A stretch of DNA of 41,336 bases from positions 1 through 41,336 of the forward strand of contig JAITHW010000179.1 in NCBI GenBank assembly GCA_031279815.1. Reading direction: 5' to 3'. Each line of letters opens with the position of its first letter. Positions within the stretch are counted from its first letter, which is position 1. The notes under the pieces are model-generated. The model ran no database searches. It had not been told where the DNA came from and worked only from the letters and a program-made list of their open reading frames with translations. Both the position numbers and the translations under genes were made by a program. Positions 19,030 to 26,984 of the stretch are shown one piece after another. The stretch comes from Treponema sp. (lineage in GTDB: Bacteria > Spirochaetota > Spirochaetia > Treponematales > Breznakiellaceae).

Positions 19030-19058
19030 TTGTATAATCGCTGAAAATATAGTATACT
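19030..19058 (+). promoter_or_regulatory. Candidate sigma-70 promoter for LRR protein
   Basis: TTGTAT (19030-19035) and TATACT (19053-19058) are separated by 17 nt. The start point near 19065 would give a leader of about 43 nt ending in AAAGGAG. Confidence 0.55.
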
Positions 19059-19107
19059 AAATCACATAATTTTTAATATCTTATAATTATATTGAAAGGA
19101 GCGGATC

Positions 19108-20217
19108 ATGGTTGGAAAAGGTATATTGTTATGGTTTAGTTCATGCCTGTTTGTATTCGGCCAGGTTACGCAGGAGGGTTTTGTTTTACAGGATGAGGCG
19201 CTGGTTGCATACACCGGCACGGAGTCTGTGGTCGTTATCCCGGATAATCTAGGTATCAAGGAGATTGGAGACAGGGCCTTTGCCCTGTCGGGCATTACAT
19301 CGATAACTATCCCGGAAGGAGTTACCCGTATCGGAGATTGGGCCTTTTGGGGAGCCGCCGGTCTTACGGATATACGGCTCCCCGAAGGGCTTACCCGTAT
19401 CGGAGATTGGGCGTTTTTGGGCTGCGCCGGGCTTACCGGTATACGGCTCCCGGACAGCGTTGCCGGCGTTGGGGATTGGGCTTTCGGGAATTGTACCGGC
19501 CTTACCAATATCGAGGTAGGCGAGGGGAATCCGGCATACCGCAGTATCGGAGGGGTCTTGTTTGATAAAACCGGTACGGTTCTGGTCGCCTATCCCGCAG
19601 GCAATAAAAACCCGGCCTATACCGTCCCGGACACGGTTACGCTGATCGGCAATCTGGCCTTTTCCAGCGCCGGCAATCTGGTTGCGATTGAGATTCCTTC
19701 AGGCGTTACCTATATCGGCAGTTTGGTCTTTTACGGTTGCGCCGGCCTTACCAATATTGAGGTAGATGAGGGGAATCCGGCGTACCGCAGTATCGGAGGG
19801 GTCTTGTTTGATAAAACCGGTACGGTTCTGGCCGCCTATCCCGCAGGCAATAAAAACCCGGCCTATACCGTCCCTGTGGGGGTGCAGACTATTGGGGAAC
19901 GGGCCTTTTACGGCTGTACGGGCTTTAACCGCATTAGCCTGCCTGAGAGTGTTACCGGTATTGGGCAGGAGGCTTTTCAAAACTGTACCGGCCTGGTTAA
20001 CCTCCAGATTCCCGATAGCGTTACCGCCATCGGAGAACGGGCATTCTATAATTGCACCAATCTCGTGGCGGTTAATATCTCAAGCCGTGTAGCCGGTATT
20101 GGAGATCAAGCCTTTTACGGCTGTACCAGCCTTGACCTTATTCTGCTTTTCAGAGAAACCCGCATGGGCAAAGATGTTTTTGAGGCCGTGCCTGGAACAC
20201 TCACCTATTTAGATTAG
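19108..20217 (+). CDS. Exported BspA-type (TpLRR) leucine-rich-repeat protein
   Basis: A 369-aa surface or secreted protein made of treponemal-type leucine-rich repeats (LRR_5). The first 18 residues are a signal peptide (ILLWFSSCLFVFG). Repeats of about 23 residues follow the pattern LTxIxLPxSVTxIGxxAFxGCTG, for example ITIPEGVTRIGDWAFWGAAG and LQIPDSVTAIGERAFYNCTN. Two islands of a different type, beginning IEVGEGNPAYRSIGG and IEVDEGNPAYRSIGG, are almost identical at the DNA level. BspA-like proteins often bind host or partner surfaces, but no ligand can be inferred here. AAAGGAG lies seven nt before the ATG. The C-terminus has no anchor, so it may be released or held through its signal. 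Confidence 0.9.
   Translation: MVGKGILLWFSSCLFVFGQVTQEGFVLQDEALVAYTGTESVVVIPDNLGIKEIGDRAFALSGITSITIPEGVTRIGDWAFWGAAGLTDIRLPEGLTRIGDWAFLGCAGLTGIRLPDSVAGVGDWAFGNCTGLTNIEVGEGNPAYRSIGGVLFDKTGTVLVAYPAGNKNPAYTVPDTVTLIGNLAFSSAGNLVAIEIPSGVTYIGSLVFYGCAGLTNIEVDEGNPAYRSIGGVLFDKTGTVLAAYPAGNKNPAYTVPVGVQTIGERAFYGCTGFNRISLPESVTGIGQEAFQNCTGLVNLQIPDSVTAIGERAFYNCTNLVAVNISSRVAGIGDQAFYGCTSLDLILLFRETRMGKDVFEAVPGTLTYLD
19496..19874 (+). repeat. 133-bp direct duplication within the LRR gene
   Basis: Bases 19496-19628 and 19742-19874 are the same apart from about five substitutions, at an offset of 246 bp (82 codons), so the reading frame is kept. The repeated part encodes the GNPAYRSIGGVLFDKTGTVL island. The low divergence suggests a recent duplication or gene conversion. 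Confidence 0.9.
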
Positions 20218-20276
20218 AGAGACCTGATTAAGAAGACGTTAGCCATACTGCGGGAATAGAAGCTAGGGAGAGAATC

Positions 20277-20786
20277 ATGCGAAGAAAAGACCGGGAAATG
20301 CCCCGAGATTTTGCAGAGAGGGTGATTGATACATGCGTGTTCGCCGTACTTGCCACGGTAAACCTCGATGGAACCCCCTATTGCGTCCCCCTTTCCATTG
20401 TTCGGGAGGGGGAATGGATCTATTTTCACGGCGCCAGGGAAGGGCGGAAGATCGAGAATCTGAAAGCGATGAACCGGGTATGTTTGAGCTGCGTGGGAAA
20501 AACCGGTATACCTGAGAGAAAGTTTACCGTTGAATATGAGTCTGCGGTGGTATGCGGGACCGTTCAGGAGGTTCTGGAGGATACCGAAAAAATTCACGGG
20601 CTGCGGCTTCTATGTCTGCGGCATACGCCTAATAATATGCAAGCCTTTGATGATGCCCTGAGCCGGCATCTGAGGGTAACCGGTGTCTGGAAGGTGCATA
20701 TCGACGAGCTAACCGGGAAGCGGCATAGGCTCGACAAAACCGGCGAAGTCCCGCAATACCCCCAAGGTGAAATACCAGAGTTTTGA
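20277..20786 (+). CDS. FMN-binding split-barrel protein (NimA/PNPOx-like)
   Basis: A 169-aa protein of the pyridoxamine-5'-phosphate-oxidase-like split-barrel superfamily, closest in layout to NimA-type proteins. The motif FAVLATVNLDGTPYCVPLSIV begins the barrel; IYFHGAREGRKIENLK provides the phosphate-contacting region; VCLSCVGKTGIPERKFTVEYESAVVCGTVQEV follows. Homologues bind FMN and some reduce nitro-compounds, but the natural substrate here is unknown. GGGAGAG precedes the ATG at suitable spacing. The next gene begins within its stop codon (TGATG), so the two are translationally coupled. Confidence 0.85.
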   Translation: MRRKDREMPRDFAERVIDTCVFAVLATVNLDGTPYCVPLSIVREGEWIYFHGAREGRKIENLKAMNRVCLSCVGKTGIPERKFTVEYESAVVCGTVQEVLEDTEKIHGLRLLCLRHTPNNMQAFDDALSRHLRVTGVWKVHIDELTGKRHRLDKTGEVPQYPQGEIPEF

Positions 20787-21835
20787 TGTATACCAGGGAA
20801 ATACAGAGCCGCCGGACCGCCCCTATTGAGCGGGGAAAACCTCGCCAAGGAACCTGGATCTCCGCCTTTGACGAGGCGGATCTCCTGGCCGTCCGGATGC
20901 CTTTTTCCTTTCCTCTGCCCCGGGTGATCCGGGATTGGAGGATCAAAGAGTGGGATATCTTTGTCATTCAAGACGATCAGTTTTTCCTCGAAGCGATCCT
21001 ATGCAACATTAAATACTATCGTTGGGCCCAGGTTTTGCTCTACGATAAGGATACCAAGGAAAAGCTCCGGTTCAGGAAGCTGATACCTTTTAGCGGATGG
21101 CGGATGCCCCGGACCCTTGCCAACGCCTCGATTGACAGCCGGTTTTACGGCTTTTTTTTCCGAATTCATAATTGGCTTGACGCGAATCTTATCAAAGTAG
21201 ACCTGGATATTGAGGCAACCCCCAGCCGGCCTTCCTTTACGGCCCACATGGAGTATGAGGCGGATAAGAACGAAATCACCCCTATGGCGGTGAATCTTTT
21301 GTTTACCGAAAAGCGGTGTATGTACGCGTATAAGGTGCTGGCCCCGGTTAGAGGAGACATGGTTTTTGGAGGCAGGCATATATCATTGGATCCCGCTAAA
21401 ACCACCGGTTTTTTTGGAGATTTTAAGGGGTATTACCCGTACCGGATGCGTTCGGTGTGGTGTACCGGTCTTGGGTTTGACGCTGAACACCGCCGTTACG
21501 GTTTCAGCATCGGGGAAAGCCAGACCAAAGAAACCTTTAAGAACAATGAGAACGTCCTGTGGGTGGAGGGACAGATGACGCCCTTACCGCCGGTACATAT
21601 TACCATGCCTCAAGGGATCGAATCGGATTGGATAATACAGGATATGGAAGGTATGGTGGATCTGGTGTTTACCCCTCAGGAACAGATTCACAGCGGGCTT
21701 AATCTATTGGTAACGACCGCGGAGTATGACACGCCCCTGGGATATTACAACGGTACGATCCTTGATGCCAAGGGGAAACCCGTCTCGGTGCGTAATTATT
21801 GGGGTTTAGGGGAAAAGGTCTATTTACGGGTCTAA
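20786..21835 (+). CDS. DUF2804-family protein
   Basis: A 349-aa protein that I assign to DUF2804, a family without a known biochemical activity. The N-terminal half contains FPLPRVIRDWRIKEWDIFVIQDDQFFLEAILCNIKYY and IHNWLDANLIKVDLDIEA; the second half has GGRHISLDPAKTTGFFGDFKGYYPYRMRSVWCTG, typical of the family, and NYWGLGEKVYLRV at the end. It resembles lipocalin-like or AttH-like beta-sandwich proteins in composition. No signal peptide or membrane segment is seen. The ATG overlaps the stop of the split-barrel gene by one base, indicating a shared operon and perhaps a joint function. Confidence 0.8.
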   Translation: MYTREIQSRRTAPIERGKPRQGTWISAFDEADLLAVRMPFSFPLPRVIRDWRIKEWDIFVIQDDQFFLEAILCNIKYYRWAQVLLYDKDTKEKLRFRKLIPFSGWRMPRTLANASIDSRFYGFFFRIHNWLDANLIKVDLDIEATPSRPSFTAHMEYEADKNEITPMAVNLLFTEKRCMYAYKVLAPVRGDMVFGGRHISLDPAKTTGFFGDFKGYYPYRMRSVWCTGLGFDAEHRRYGFSIGESQTKETFKNNENVLWVEGQMTPLPPVHITMPQGIESDWIIQDMEGMVDLVFTPQEQIHSGLNLLVTTAEYDTPLGYYNGTILDAKGKPVSVRNYWGLGEKVYLRV

Positions 21836-21988
21836 ATTTATGTATGTGGGATATTAGGAATTGTAAGAAAATCCGGCAAATATAGATGGCTTTTTTATGA
21901 TTCTGAGAGTATACTAAATTTATCCGGTAGTGATATATATTACTTAGATAGCTGGCCGGTATGGATGAAAGGAGGCAGTTGACGAACT

Positions 21989-24019
21989 ATGGCAAAAGAA
22001 AAAGCAGTATACGCTCCCGGTGAGCTGAGTCGAATACGAAACAATTTAGGAAATGTGAATGCCGATGAAGCCAAACGAATGGCTGAACTGTTGGGGGGGG
22101 AAGTAGGAGTAGAAAAGTCCGAGACCCCTGAAAAAACCGGCTACACATCAGGGGGGGGCAAGGGGAATCGTTCCAAATCTCAACCGATGCGGCGCATTGA
22201 AATCCTTGCCGATGATGCCGGCGAGAAGCCGGCAAGACTCTCTAAAAAATCCTCCAAAGAAAAAAAACCGGATCCTGAAGATGATCCTTCGATTCCTATT
22301 AATCCAAGCTATTTAGAACGGATCAAAATGGACCGGTTTGCCGCTCAAACAAACTTTGAAATCAAGTCCATATTCCAGCTTCCGGCTTCATATCTGTCCA
22401 TTTTTAAGAAAAATCCGGACTTTGTAAATCCAGGGTTTATAACCCAGAAAATGGCTGACTATTATAAGAAAATAGAGTCATTGGTGGCTTCTACCAGAAC
22501 CCTATTTCCCCGGAACAACATAAAAAACAATGAACAGCTTAGAAAGATGTCTCCTTTTATGTTTTCCGTGCTGGATGTTATCCGTCATTGGAACATTGAG
22601 CGGATCAGCAGCGATATGGCCCGGATGCAGGCCCGGCCCAAAACGGTCAAATTCAGCGATTTTTCAGAGATCCTTAGGGCGGTGTATAAGCCTCTCTTTA
22701 TCCTGGGACGGTTAGATTTTGAAGTTCATATTAAAGGGTCCTACAAGTTACTATATAAAATTTTATACATAGATAATCCCATAGATGCAAAGGATAAATA
22801 TCAGGAACTCATCCGTTCTTCCCTGGCCTCCTACGAGGAGGTATCCAGGGAAATTCATTACCTGTTGTATCCTCTGTTAATGAAATTATTGTCTGATAAA
22901 TGGCTGCCCTATCACCGGTTCTTTTTGGAACGAAAGAACCGGATCATGGCCTTTTTAAATGTAACTGAAAAAGATCGTATTTCTCCTGAAAATATGGCCC
23001 AGAGAGATGAAAAAAGCCTGGAAGAGGCCGATCCGAAAAACGAAGAAGTGAAAGTTCAGGAACCTGCGAAGCCGGAAGAAGATCCGGAAACCGCGGCGAG
23101 GCAGGCCGCCAATGAGTCGGAGCGGAAAGCCCTTGAGCGGGGCCTTCGTACCTTGGAATCCCTGTTTCCCCAAGCCGGTTGGGATAAACTGGACGCTTAC
23201 CCTGATTTATATGGGTATTTCGCGAAGGTTTTAGATTTAAAGAAGGGGTATGAATTGATTGCCCCCACGGATCCCCTCCTCCAGGTGGCGATATTGATGC
23301 GGATTATGGAAGAGTTGGTTTTTGGATTGAGGTATGTATCCTTTGAAATCACCGAGGGGATTGACGGTCATTTGGAGGAAATCGTCAACAACTGGCGGGA
23401 TTATGAGACCAATTTTAACCAGGAATACCTTGCCCGCTTAATAGAGTATTGCCAGCTTTTGGAAAGTTCTCTGGATTCCCGGACTTCAAATTACGCAAAG
23501 CGGTTATATGCCGAACTCCAGTGGATTAAACGGCTTTGTTTCCTTCCCCATTACCGGTTTGACAGCGTTGTGGCTTCCTCTATTAAGAAAAGCGCCATAC
23601 CGCCCCTGTATCCTGAAATTAGGAGGTTGCGTAAATATCTTACGGTCGTAGCTTCCGGTATCGAACAGGGGTCTAAACAGGGCGGCGCGGAAAAACAGGC
23701 CGTATGTAAGGGTATTAATAATCCCTGGGCGCCCTATAATTTCCAAGTGGCTAATCCCCTTTCTCTGCGGCTTAATGCCCTGCTGGGGCAGCCTAAACGG
23801 AACAACGCTTCGCTGGTATACTTTACCCTTTCGGTGGTTACGGTGCTGGATTATTTTGTCAATAATGAAGACAGCTGGGCCTATGAGAACAGTTCGGGTA
23901 CTCTTTTCCGCAGTATAAACGGAGAGGGGATCATACCTCAATTTGGGGTAGACGATAAAATCGATGCGGATGCGCTTTTTAAGCAGGTAATGAAAGCCCG
24001 GAAAAAAGAACCTAAGTAA
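21989..24019 (+). CDS. Large protein of unknown function with two G8 tracts
   Basis: I do not recognise this 676-aa protein. Residues about 1-100 are charged, low-complexity and probably disordered (KKSSKEKKPDPEDDPS). Two runs of eight G residues (22093-22100 and 22151-22158) lie in this part. Residues about 100-320 and 385-670 look helical, with NPSYLERIKMDRFAAQTNFEIK and many aromatic and basic residues; an acidic, Ala/Pro-rich linker (about 335-385) separates them. No signal peptide or membrane helix is visible. AGGAGG (21970-21975) is 13 nt from the ATG, longer than ideal. A scaffold or cytoskeletal role is conceivable but not supported. It is probably conserved in treponemes only. Confidence 0.75.
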   Translation: MAKEKAVYAPGELSRIRNNLGNVNADEAKRMAELLGGEVGVEKSETPEKTGYTSGGGKGNRSKSQPMRRIEILADDAGEKPARLSKKSSKEKKPDPEDDPSIPINPSYLERIKMDRFAAQTNFEIKSIFQLPASYLSIFKKNPDFVNPGFITQKMADYYKKIESLVASTRTLFPRNNIKNNEQLRKMSPFMFSVLDVIRHWNIERISSDMARMQARPKTVKFSDFSEILRAVYKPLFILGRLDFEVHIKGSYKLLYKILYIDNPIDAKDKYQELIRSSLASYEEVSREIHYLLYPLLMKLLSDKWLPYHRFFLERKNRIMAFLNVTEKDRISPENMAQRDEKSLEEADPKNEEVKVQEPAKPEEDPETAARQAANESERKALERGLRTLESLFPQAGWDKLDAYPDLYGYFAKVLDLKKGYELIAPTDPLLQVAILMRIMEELVFGLRYVSFEITEGIDGHLEEIVNNWRDYETNFNQEYLARLIEYCQLLESSLDSRTSNYAKRLYAELQWIKRLCFLPHYRFDSVVASSIKKSAIPPLYPEIRRLRKYLTVVASGIEQGSKQGGAEKQAVCKGINNPWAPYNFQVANPLSLRLNALLGQPKRNNASLVYFTLSVVTVLDYFVNNEDSWAYENSSGTLFRSINGEGIIPQFGVDDKIDADALFKQVMKARKKEPK

Positions 24020-24170
24020 GAATAAGGAAGCCCCGGATCCCTATTATGCTTATCGGCGTTTGCTCAAGCTGCGCGGTGAGCATGGCGTTGATAGCGGGAA
24101 GCCTCTTGATTGTGTAATCGTAGAGGAGGAATGTGCCGGCGTTCAGAAAAAATGCGCAAGCAATACTAGG
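24012..24170 (-). pseudogene. Remnant of an EamA/DMT-type transporter
   Basis: The minus-strand frame just downstream of lptG encodes ACAFFLNAGTFLLYDYTIKRLPAINAMLTAQLEQTP, which matches the end of an EamA domain (pattern GxxLLxxYxLKRLPAxxAxLxxxLEPxxx). The rest of the transporter is missing; the frame runs into the lptG gene and has no start of its own. It ends inside the stop of the facing gene. I read this as the stub of a drug/metabolite transporter gene left by a deletion. Confidence 0.4.
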
Positions 24171-25233
24171 TTTTCGCGCTCTGTAAAAGAATCGTCCCGA
24201 TAACAACAAAAAGTCCTACGGGAAACCAAGCGCCCATAATGGGAGGGATATACCCAAGCCGAGCCATCATCATGGTGATCATCTCCGTAACGTAAAAAAA
24301 CACTGCAGACCCAAGGCTTGAAGCAAAGCTCATAAGGAGAATGTTCTTTCTGAACCGTCCGCCCATGGAAATCGAGAGGATCATCACCACGAATGAGACG
24401 GAAGAAAAAGAATAGCGGTGATAATAATCGGCCAAGACGTTGGTAAACGGAAGTCCCGCGATTTTTAGATCTTCTACCATAAAGGCCGCTTCTCGTACGG
24501 AGAGGTCTTCCACATTCACCGCGTTTCGCCGAAAAGTATCGGGATTTTCCCGGTAAGCATCCGTATTGGGCAGAGGCTTAATCCGCATTAGATCCCCCTC
24601 CCACTCATAGATCAGCCCGTTTGAAAACTCCCAGTAAGTTCCTGTCCAAGACGCCCTGGGAGCACGGACTACGGACAGCAAGGTACCCGCTTCTGATTGT
24701 TCAATGATGAGGATGCCGTTCAGCGCCATGGCCCGATGATCATAGTAATCAACCGAATAAATAAGCCTGCCGTTTTTTGCCTTGATCACAATATCAGAAT
24801 CCTGCTCCCGCCGGGATTGGCGCAACAGAGTCCGGCTCAGATCGTTCTTAGCTTTGAAAGCGGGGATGACTATCCGATCCTCAAAAAAAAACGCAAAAAC
24901 CGACGCCAACAAACCAATCAGCATGAGGGGTAAACAGAAACGATAAAAGGGTATCCCGGAAGCAAAGATAGAAGCCAGTTCATTCCTGCTACAGAGGTCT
25001 CCCAAGGTATAGGCTGCTGCAAAGAGCAGAGAAACCGGCAAGGCATAGGAAAAACTTTTAGGGAGATAATAGACCGATACCTGCAGGATCTGCGTGATGG
25101 GAACTTCATTGTTCAGATAACGCCACAGATTGGCAAAAAGATCGATCAGGGACACGAACAGCATAAACATAGATACCGCTACCCCCAAAATAGGGAGAAA
25201 TTGTTTAATTAAATAGCGATCAAGAACCGTCAT
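24166..25233 (-). CDS. lptG: LptG-type lipid transport permease (YjgP/YjgQ family)
   Basis: A 355-aa inner-membrane permease of the YjgP/YjgQ family, which with LptF and the ATPase LptB2 extracts lipopolysaccharide from the inner membrane. Three membrane helices near the N-terminus (for example FLPILGVAVSMFMLFVSLIDLF and ALPVSLLFAAAYTLGDL), a periplasmic beta-jellyroll of about 160 residues, and three helices near the C-terminus are visible. The family string RNELASIFASGIPFYRF is present. GAAGG lies seven nt before the ATG. The gene follows lptF after 24 nt. The cargo may be a glycolipid instead of classical LPS if the host is a treponeme. Confidence 0.88.
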   Translation of the reverse strand: MTVLDRYLIKQFLPILGVAVSMFMLFVSLIDLFANLWRYLNNEVPITQILQVSVYYLPKSFSYALPVSLLFAAAYTLGDLCSRNELASIFASGIPFYRFCLPLMLIGLLASVFAFFFEDRIVIPAFKAKNDLSRTLLRQSRREQDSDIVIKAKNGRLIYSVDYYDHRAMALNGILIIEQSEAGTLLSVVRAPRASWTGTYWEFSNGLIYEWEGDLMRIKPLPNTDAYRENPDTFRRNAVNVEDLSVREAAFMVEDLKIAGLPFTNVLADYYHRYSFSSVSFVVMILSISMGGRFRKNILLMSFASSLGSAVFFYVTEMITMMMARLGYIPPIMGAWFPVGLFVVIGTILLQSAKT

Positions 25234-25257
25234 GCCGAGACCTTCGCCTACAGAGGA

Positions 25258-26526
25258 TCATTTTCGGATCCTCAAAATGCTCAAACAGATACCTATCGTG
25301 ATTATTAAGATATTGGGAAGCCACATACACCAAAAAGGAGGGTAACCAAGCCGAAGCCCCATAGTTTGCCCTCCGATAAGCATAGCCCAGTAGATGAAAG
25401 CGATAACCAGTCCGAAGATGAATCCTATAGCCTGGCCGCTTTTTTTCACCATGAGACCTATAGGAACCGCAAGAAACATAAAAGCAAGAGCCCCAAAGGG
25501 AATTGAAAATTTTCTATAAAACTCGATCATATAACTCAGGAGGCTCCGATCTCTTTGAATGACCGCGGCGGTCTGAACTTCCCGGGTAAAGTTGGCAAGG
25601 CTATTGGCCCGGCGGTTCCATGCTTCATGTTGAGGCCCCTTGCGGAGGCTGTCCTCCAAGGCCAGAGCATGACTCAAGATTCGGTTATACCTCTCATCAA
25701 GCCGCTTTTGCAGGTTTGTTCTTTTAACCCCAATCTCCCGGTGTACGTCCCGGGAACTCATCTCCGAGGGCGTTATAGAAGAAAGCGCTTGAATCATGTC
25801 TTCTTGAGGAACCCAATACCGCAGGAACTCGCTTGACGCATAGTCATAATCATACCGGGCGACTTCCTTGGAAGACTGAATAAACGCCTTGTTGAGGTCG
25901 AGACTCAGCCCCTCCTTCCCGGCATCCCTGAGTTCCGCGTTCTTAGCCATGATAACCCGCCGTTCCCCGCCGCCGGTCTTATCCAGAATAAACACATCGT
26001 CAATAGAAGTACCGCTCACATCTCCCGTAACGATCACCGTATCCTTGAAACGCTTCACCGAATGGGCGCTTAACTCCAGCGCGGGGGTTGAAGCCAAAAT
26101 CCGGCGATAGAGCCGTACATACTGCACCCGGCCCGCGGGGAGGAGTACGTCATTGGCAACAAAAGAAACAATCGAAATGAATATCCCCATCACAAAAGCG
26201 GGGGTAAAAATAGTCCGGTACGAAAGCCCTGCGGCGAGCATCACGAGGATTTCATTATCCGACGTGAGCCGTCCTATGGTCATTAAGGTTCCCGACATAC
26301 AGGCAAAAGGCGCGGACAGGGCGATAACCGAGGGAATGGCGTAGATTAACAAACGGACAACTTGCATAAAGGGAACCTTTTTAGACAGCATATCCTGGGC
26401 TACGAGTAAGAGTTGGTTGACAAGAAATACAAAAAAAAAGATAAAAAAACACACGGAAAAAGAGAATAAGATTTCAACCATTATATATTTGAATAAAGTC
26501 CAAGACATGGAACGGTACGTAATCAT
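25258..26526 (-). CDS. lptF: LptF-type lipid transport permease (YjgP/YjgQ family)
   Basis: The second YjgP/YjgQ permease, 422 aa, partner of the LptG protein encoded just downstream. N-terminal helices include SVCFFIFFFVFLVNQLLLVA and VIALSAPFACMSGTLMTIGRL; TSDNEILVMLAAGLSYR matches the family coupling helix region. A long periplasmic part (about 115-330), with an extra helical, charged insertion around 240-310 (DVHREIGVKRTNLQKRL), separates it from three C-terminal helices. The insertion makes it longer than the usual 360-aa LptF. The start lies eight nt after dut, so it is in the pnp-dut-lptF-lptG unit. Confidence 0.88.
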   Translation of the reverse strand: MITYRSMSWTLFKYIMVEILFSFSVCFFIFFFVFLVNQLLLVAQDMLSKKVPFMQVVRLLIYAIPSVIALSAPFACMSGTLMTIGRLTSDNEILVMLAAGLSYRTIFTPAFVMGIFISIVSFVANDVLLPAGRVQYVRLYRRILASTPALELSAHSVKRFKDTVIVTGDVSGTSIDDVFILDKTGGGERRVIMAKNAELRDAGKEGLSLDLNKAFIQSSKEVARYDYDYASSEFLRYWVPQEDMIQALSSITPSEMSSRDVHREIGVKRTNLQKRLDERYNRILSHALALEDSLRKGPQHEAWNRRANSLANFTREVQTAAVIQRDRSLLSYMIEFYRKFSIPFGALAFMFLAVPIGLMVKKSGQAIGFIFGLVIAFIYWAMLIGGQTMGLRLGYPPFWCMWLPNILIITIGICLSILRIRK

Positions 26527-26534
26527 TGCCGCCG

Positions 26535-26978
26535 TTATACTCCGGTAGAACCGAACCCGCAGGTTCCTCGGATTGTGGCGGACAGGGAGCCGGATTTAAC
26601 TATGACGGCCTTGCTCACCGGGGCTATCACCAGTTGGGCTATCCGGTCTCCGCTCTTAAGGGTAAACGGTTCGGTTCCCGCATTAATGAGAATCACTTCC
26701 AATTCACCCCGATAATCCGAGTCAATAGTCCCGGGAGCATTTAAAACCGTGATCCCCTGCCGAAACGCAAGCCCTGAACGCGGACGGACTTGCGCTTCAT
26801 ACCCTTCGGGGATTTCAAAAACCAGTCCCGTGGGAACCCGCACCCGCTGTAAAGGAGAGATAATCAGCGGTTTTTCCAGGAAGGCGCGAAGGTCCATTCC
26901 CGCAGCCCCGCTAGTCTCATACTGCGGGAGGGGGATATGGGGATTTTTTGTATATACCTTTACAATAGGATCCGCCAT
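26535..26978 (-). CDS. dut: dUTP diphosphatase (dUTPase)
   Basis: Dut hydrolyses dUTP to dUMP and pyrophosphate, keeping uracil out of DNA and feeding thymidylate synthesis. The 147-aa trimeric-type enzyme shows its five motifs: GAAGMDLRA, PRSGLAFRQGI, GTIDSDYRGEL (catalytic Asp), GDRIAQLVIAPV, and a C-terminal RGTCGFGSTG. The last is usually RGxGGFGSTG, so the first Gly is Cys here. AAGGA precedes the ATG closely. The gene starts six nt after pnp and is in the same unit. Confidence 0.95.
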   Translation of the reverse strand: MADPIVKVYTKNPHIPLPQYETSGAAGMDLRAFLEKPLIISPLQRVRVPTGLVFEIPEGYEAQVRPRSGLAFRQGITVLNAPGTIDSDYRGELEVILINAGTEPFTLKSGDRIAQLVIAPVSKAVIVKSGSLSATIRGTCGFGSTGV

Positions 26979-26984
26979 GATTCC

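Noticed and set aside
19300-20150. Regularly spaced short repeats that could suggest a CRISPR array
   Set aside because: They are codons of leucine-rich repeats in one reading frame, with no conserved DNA repeat and unique spacer pattern.
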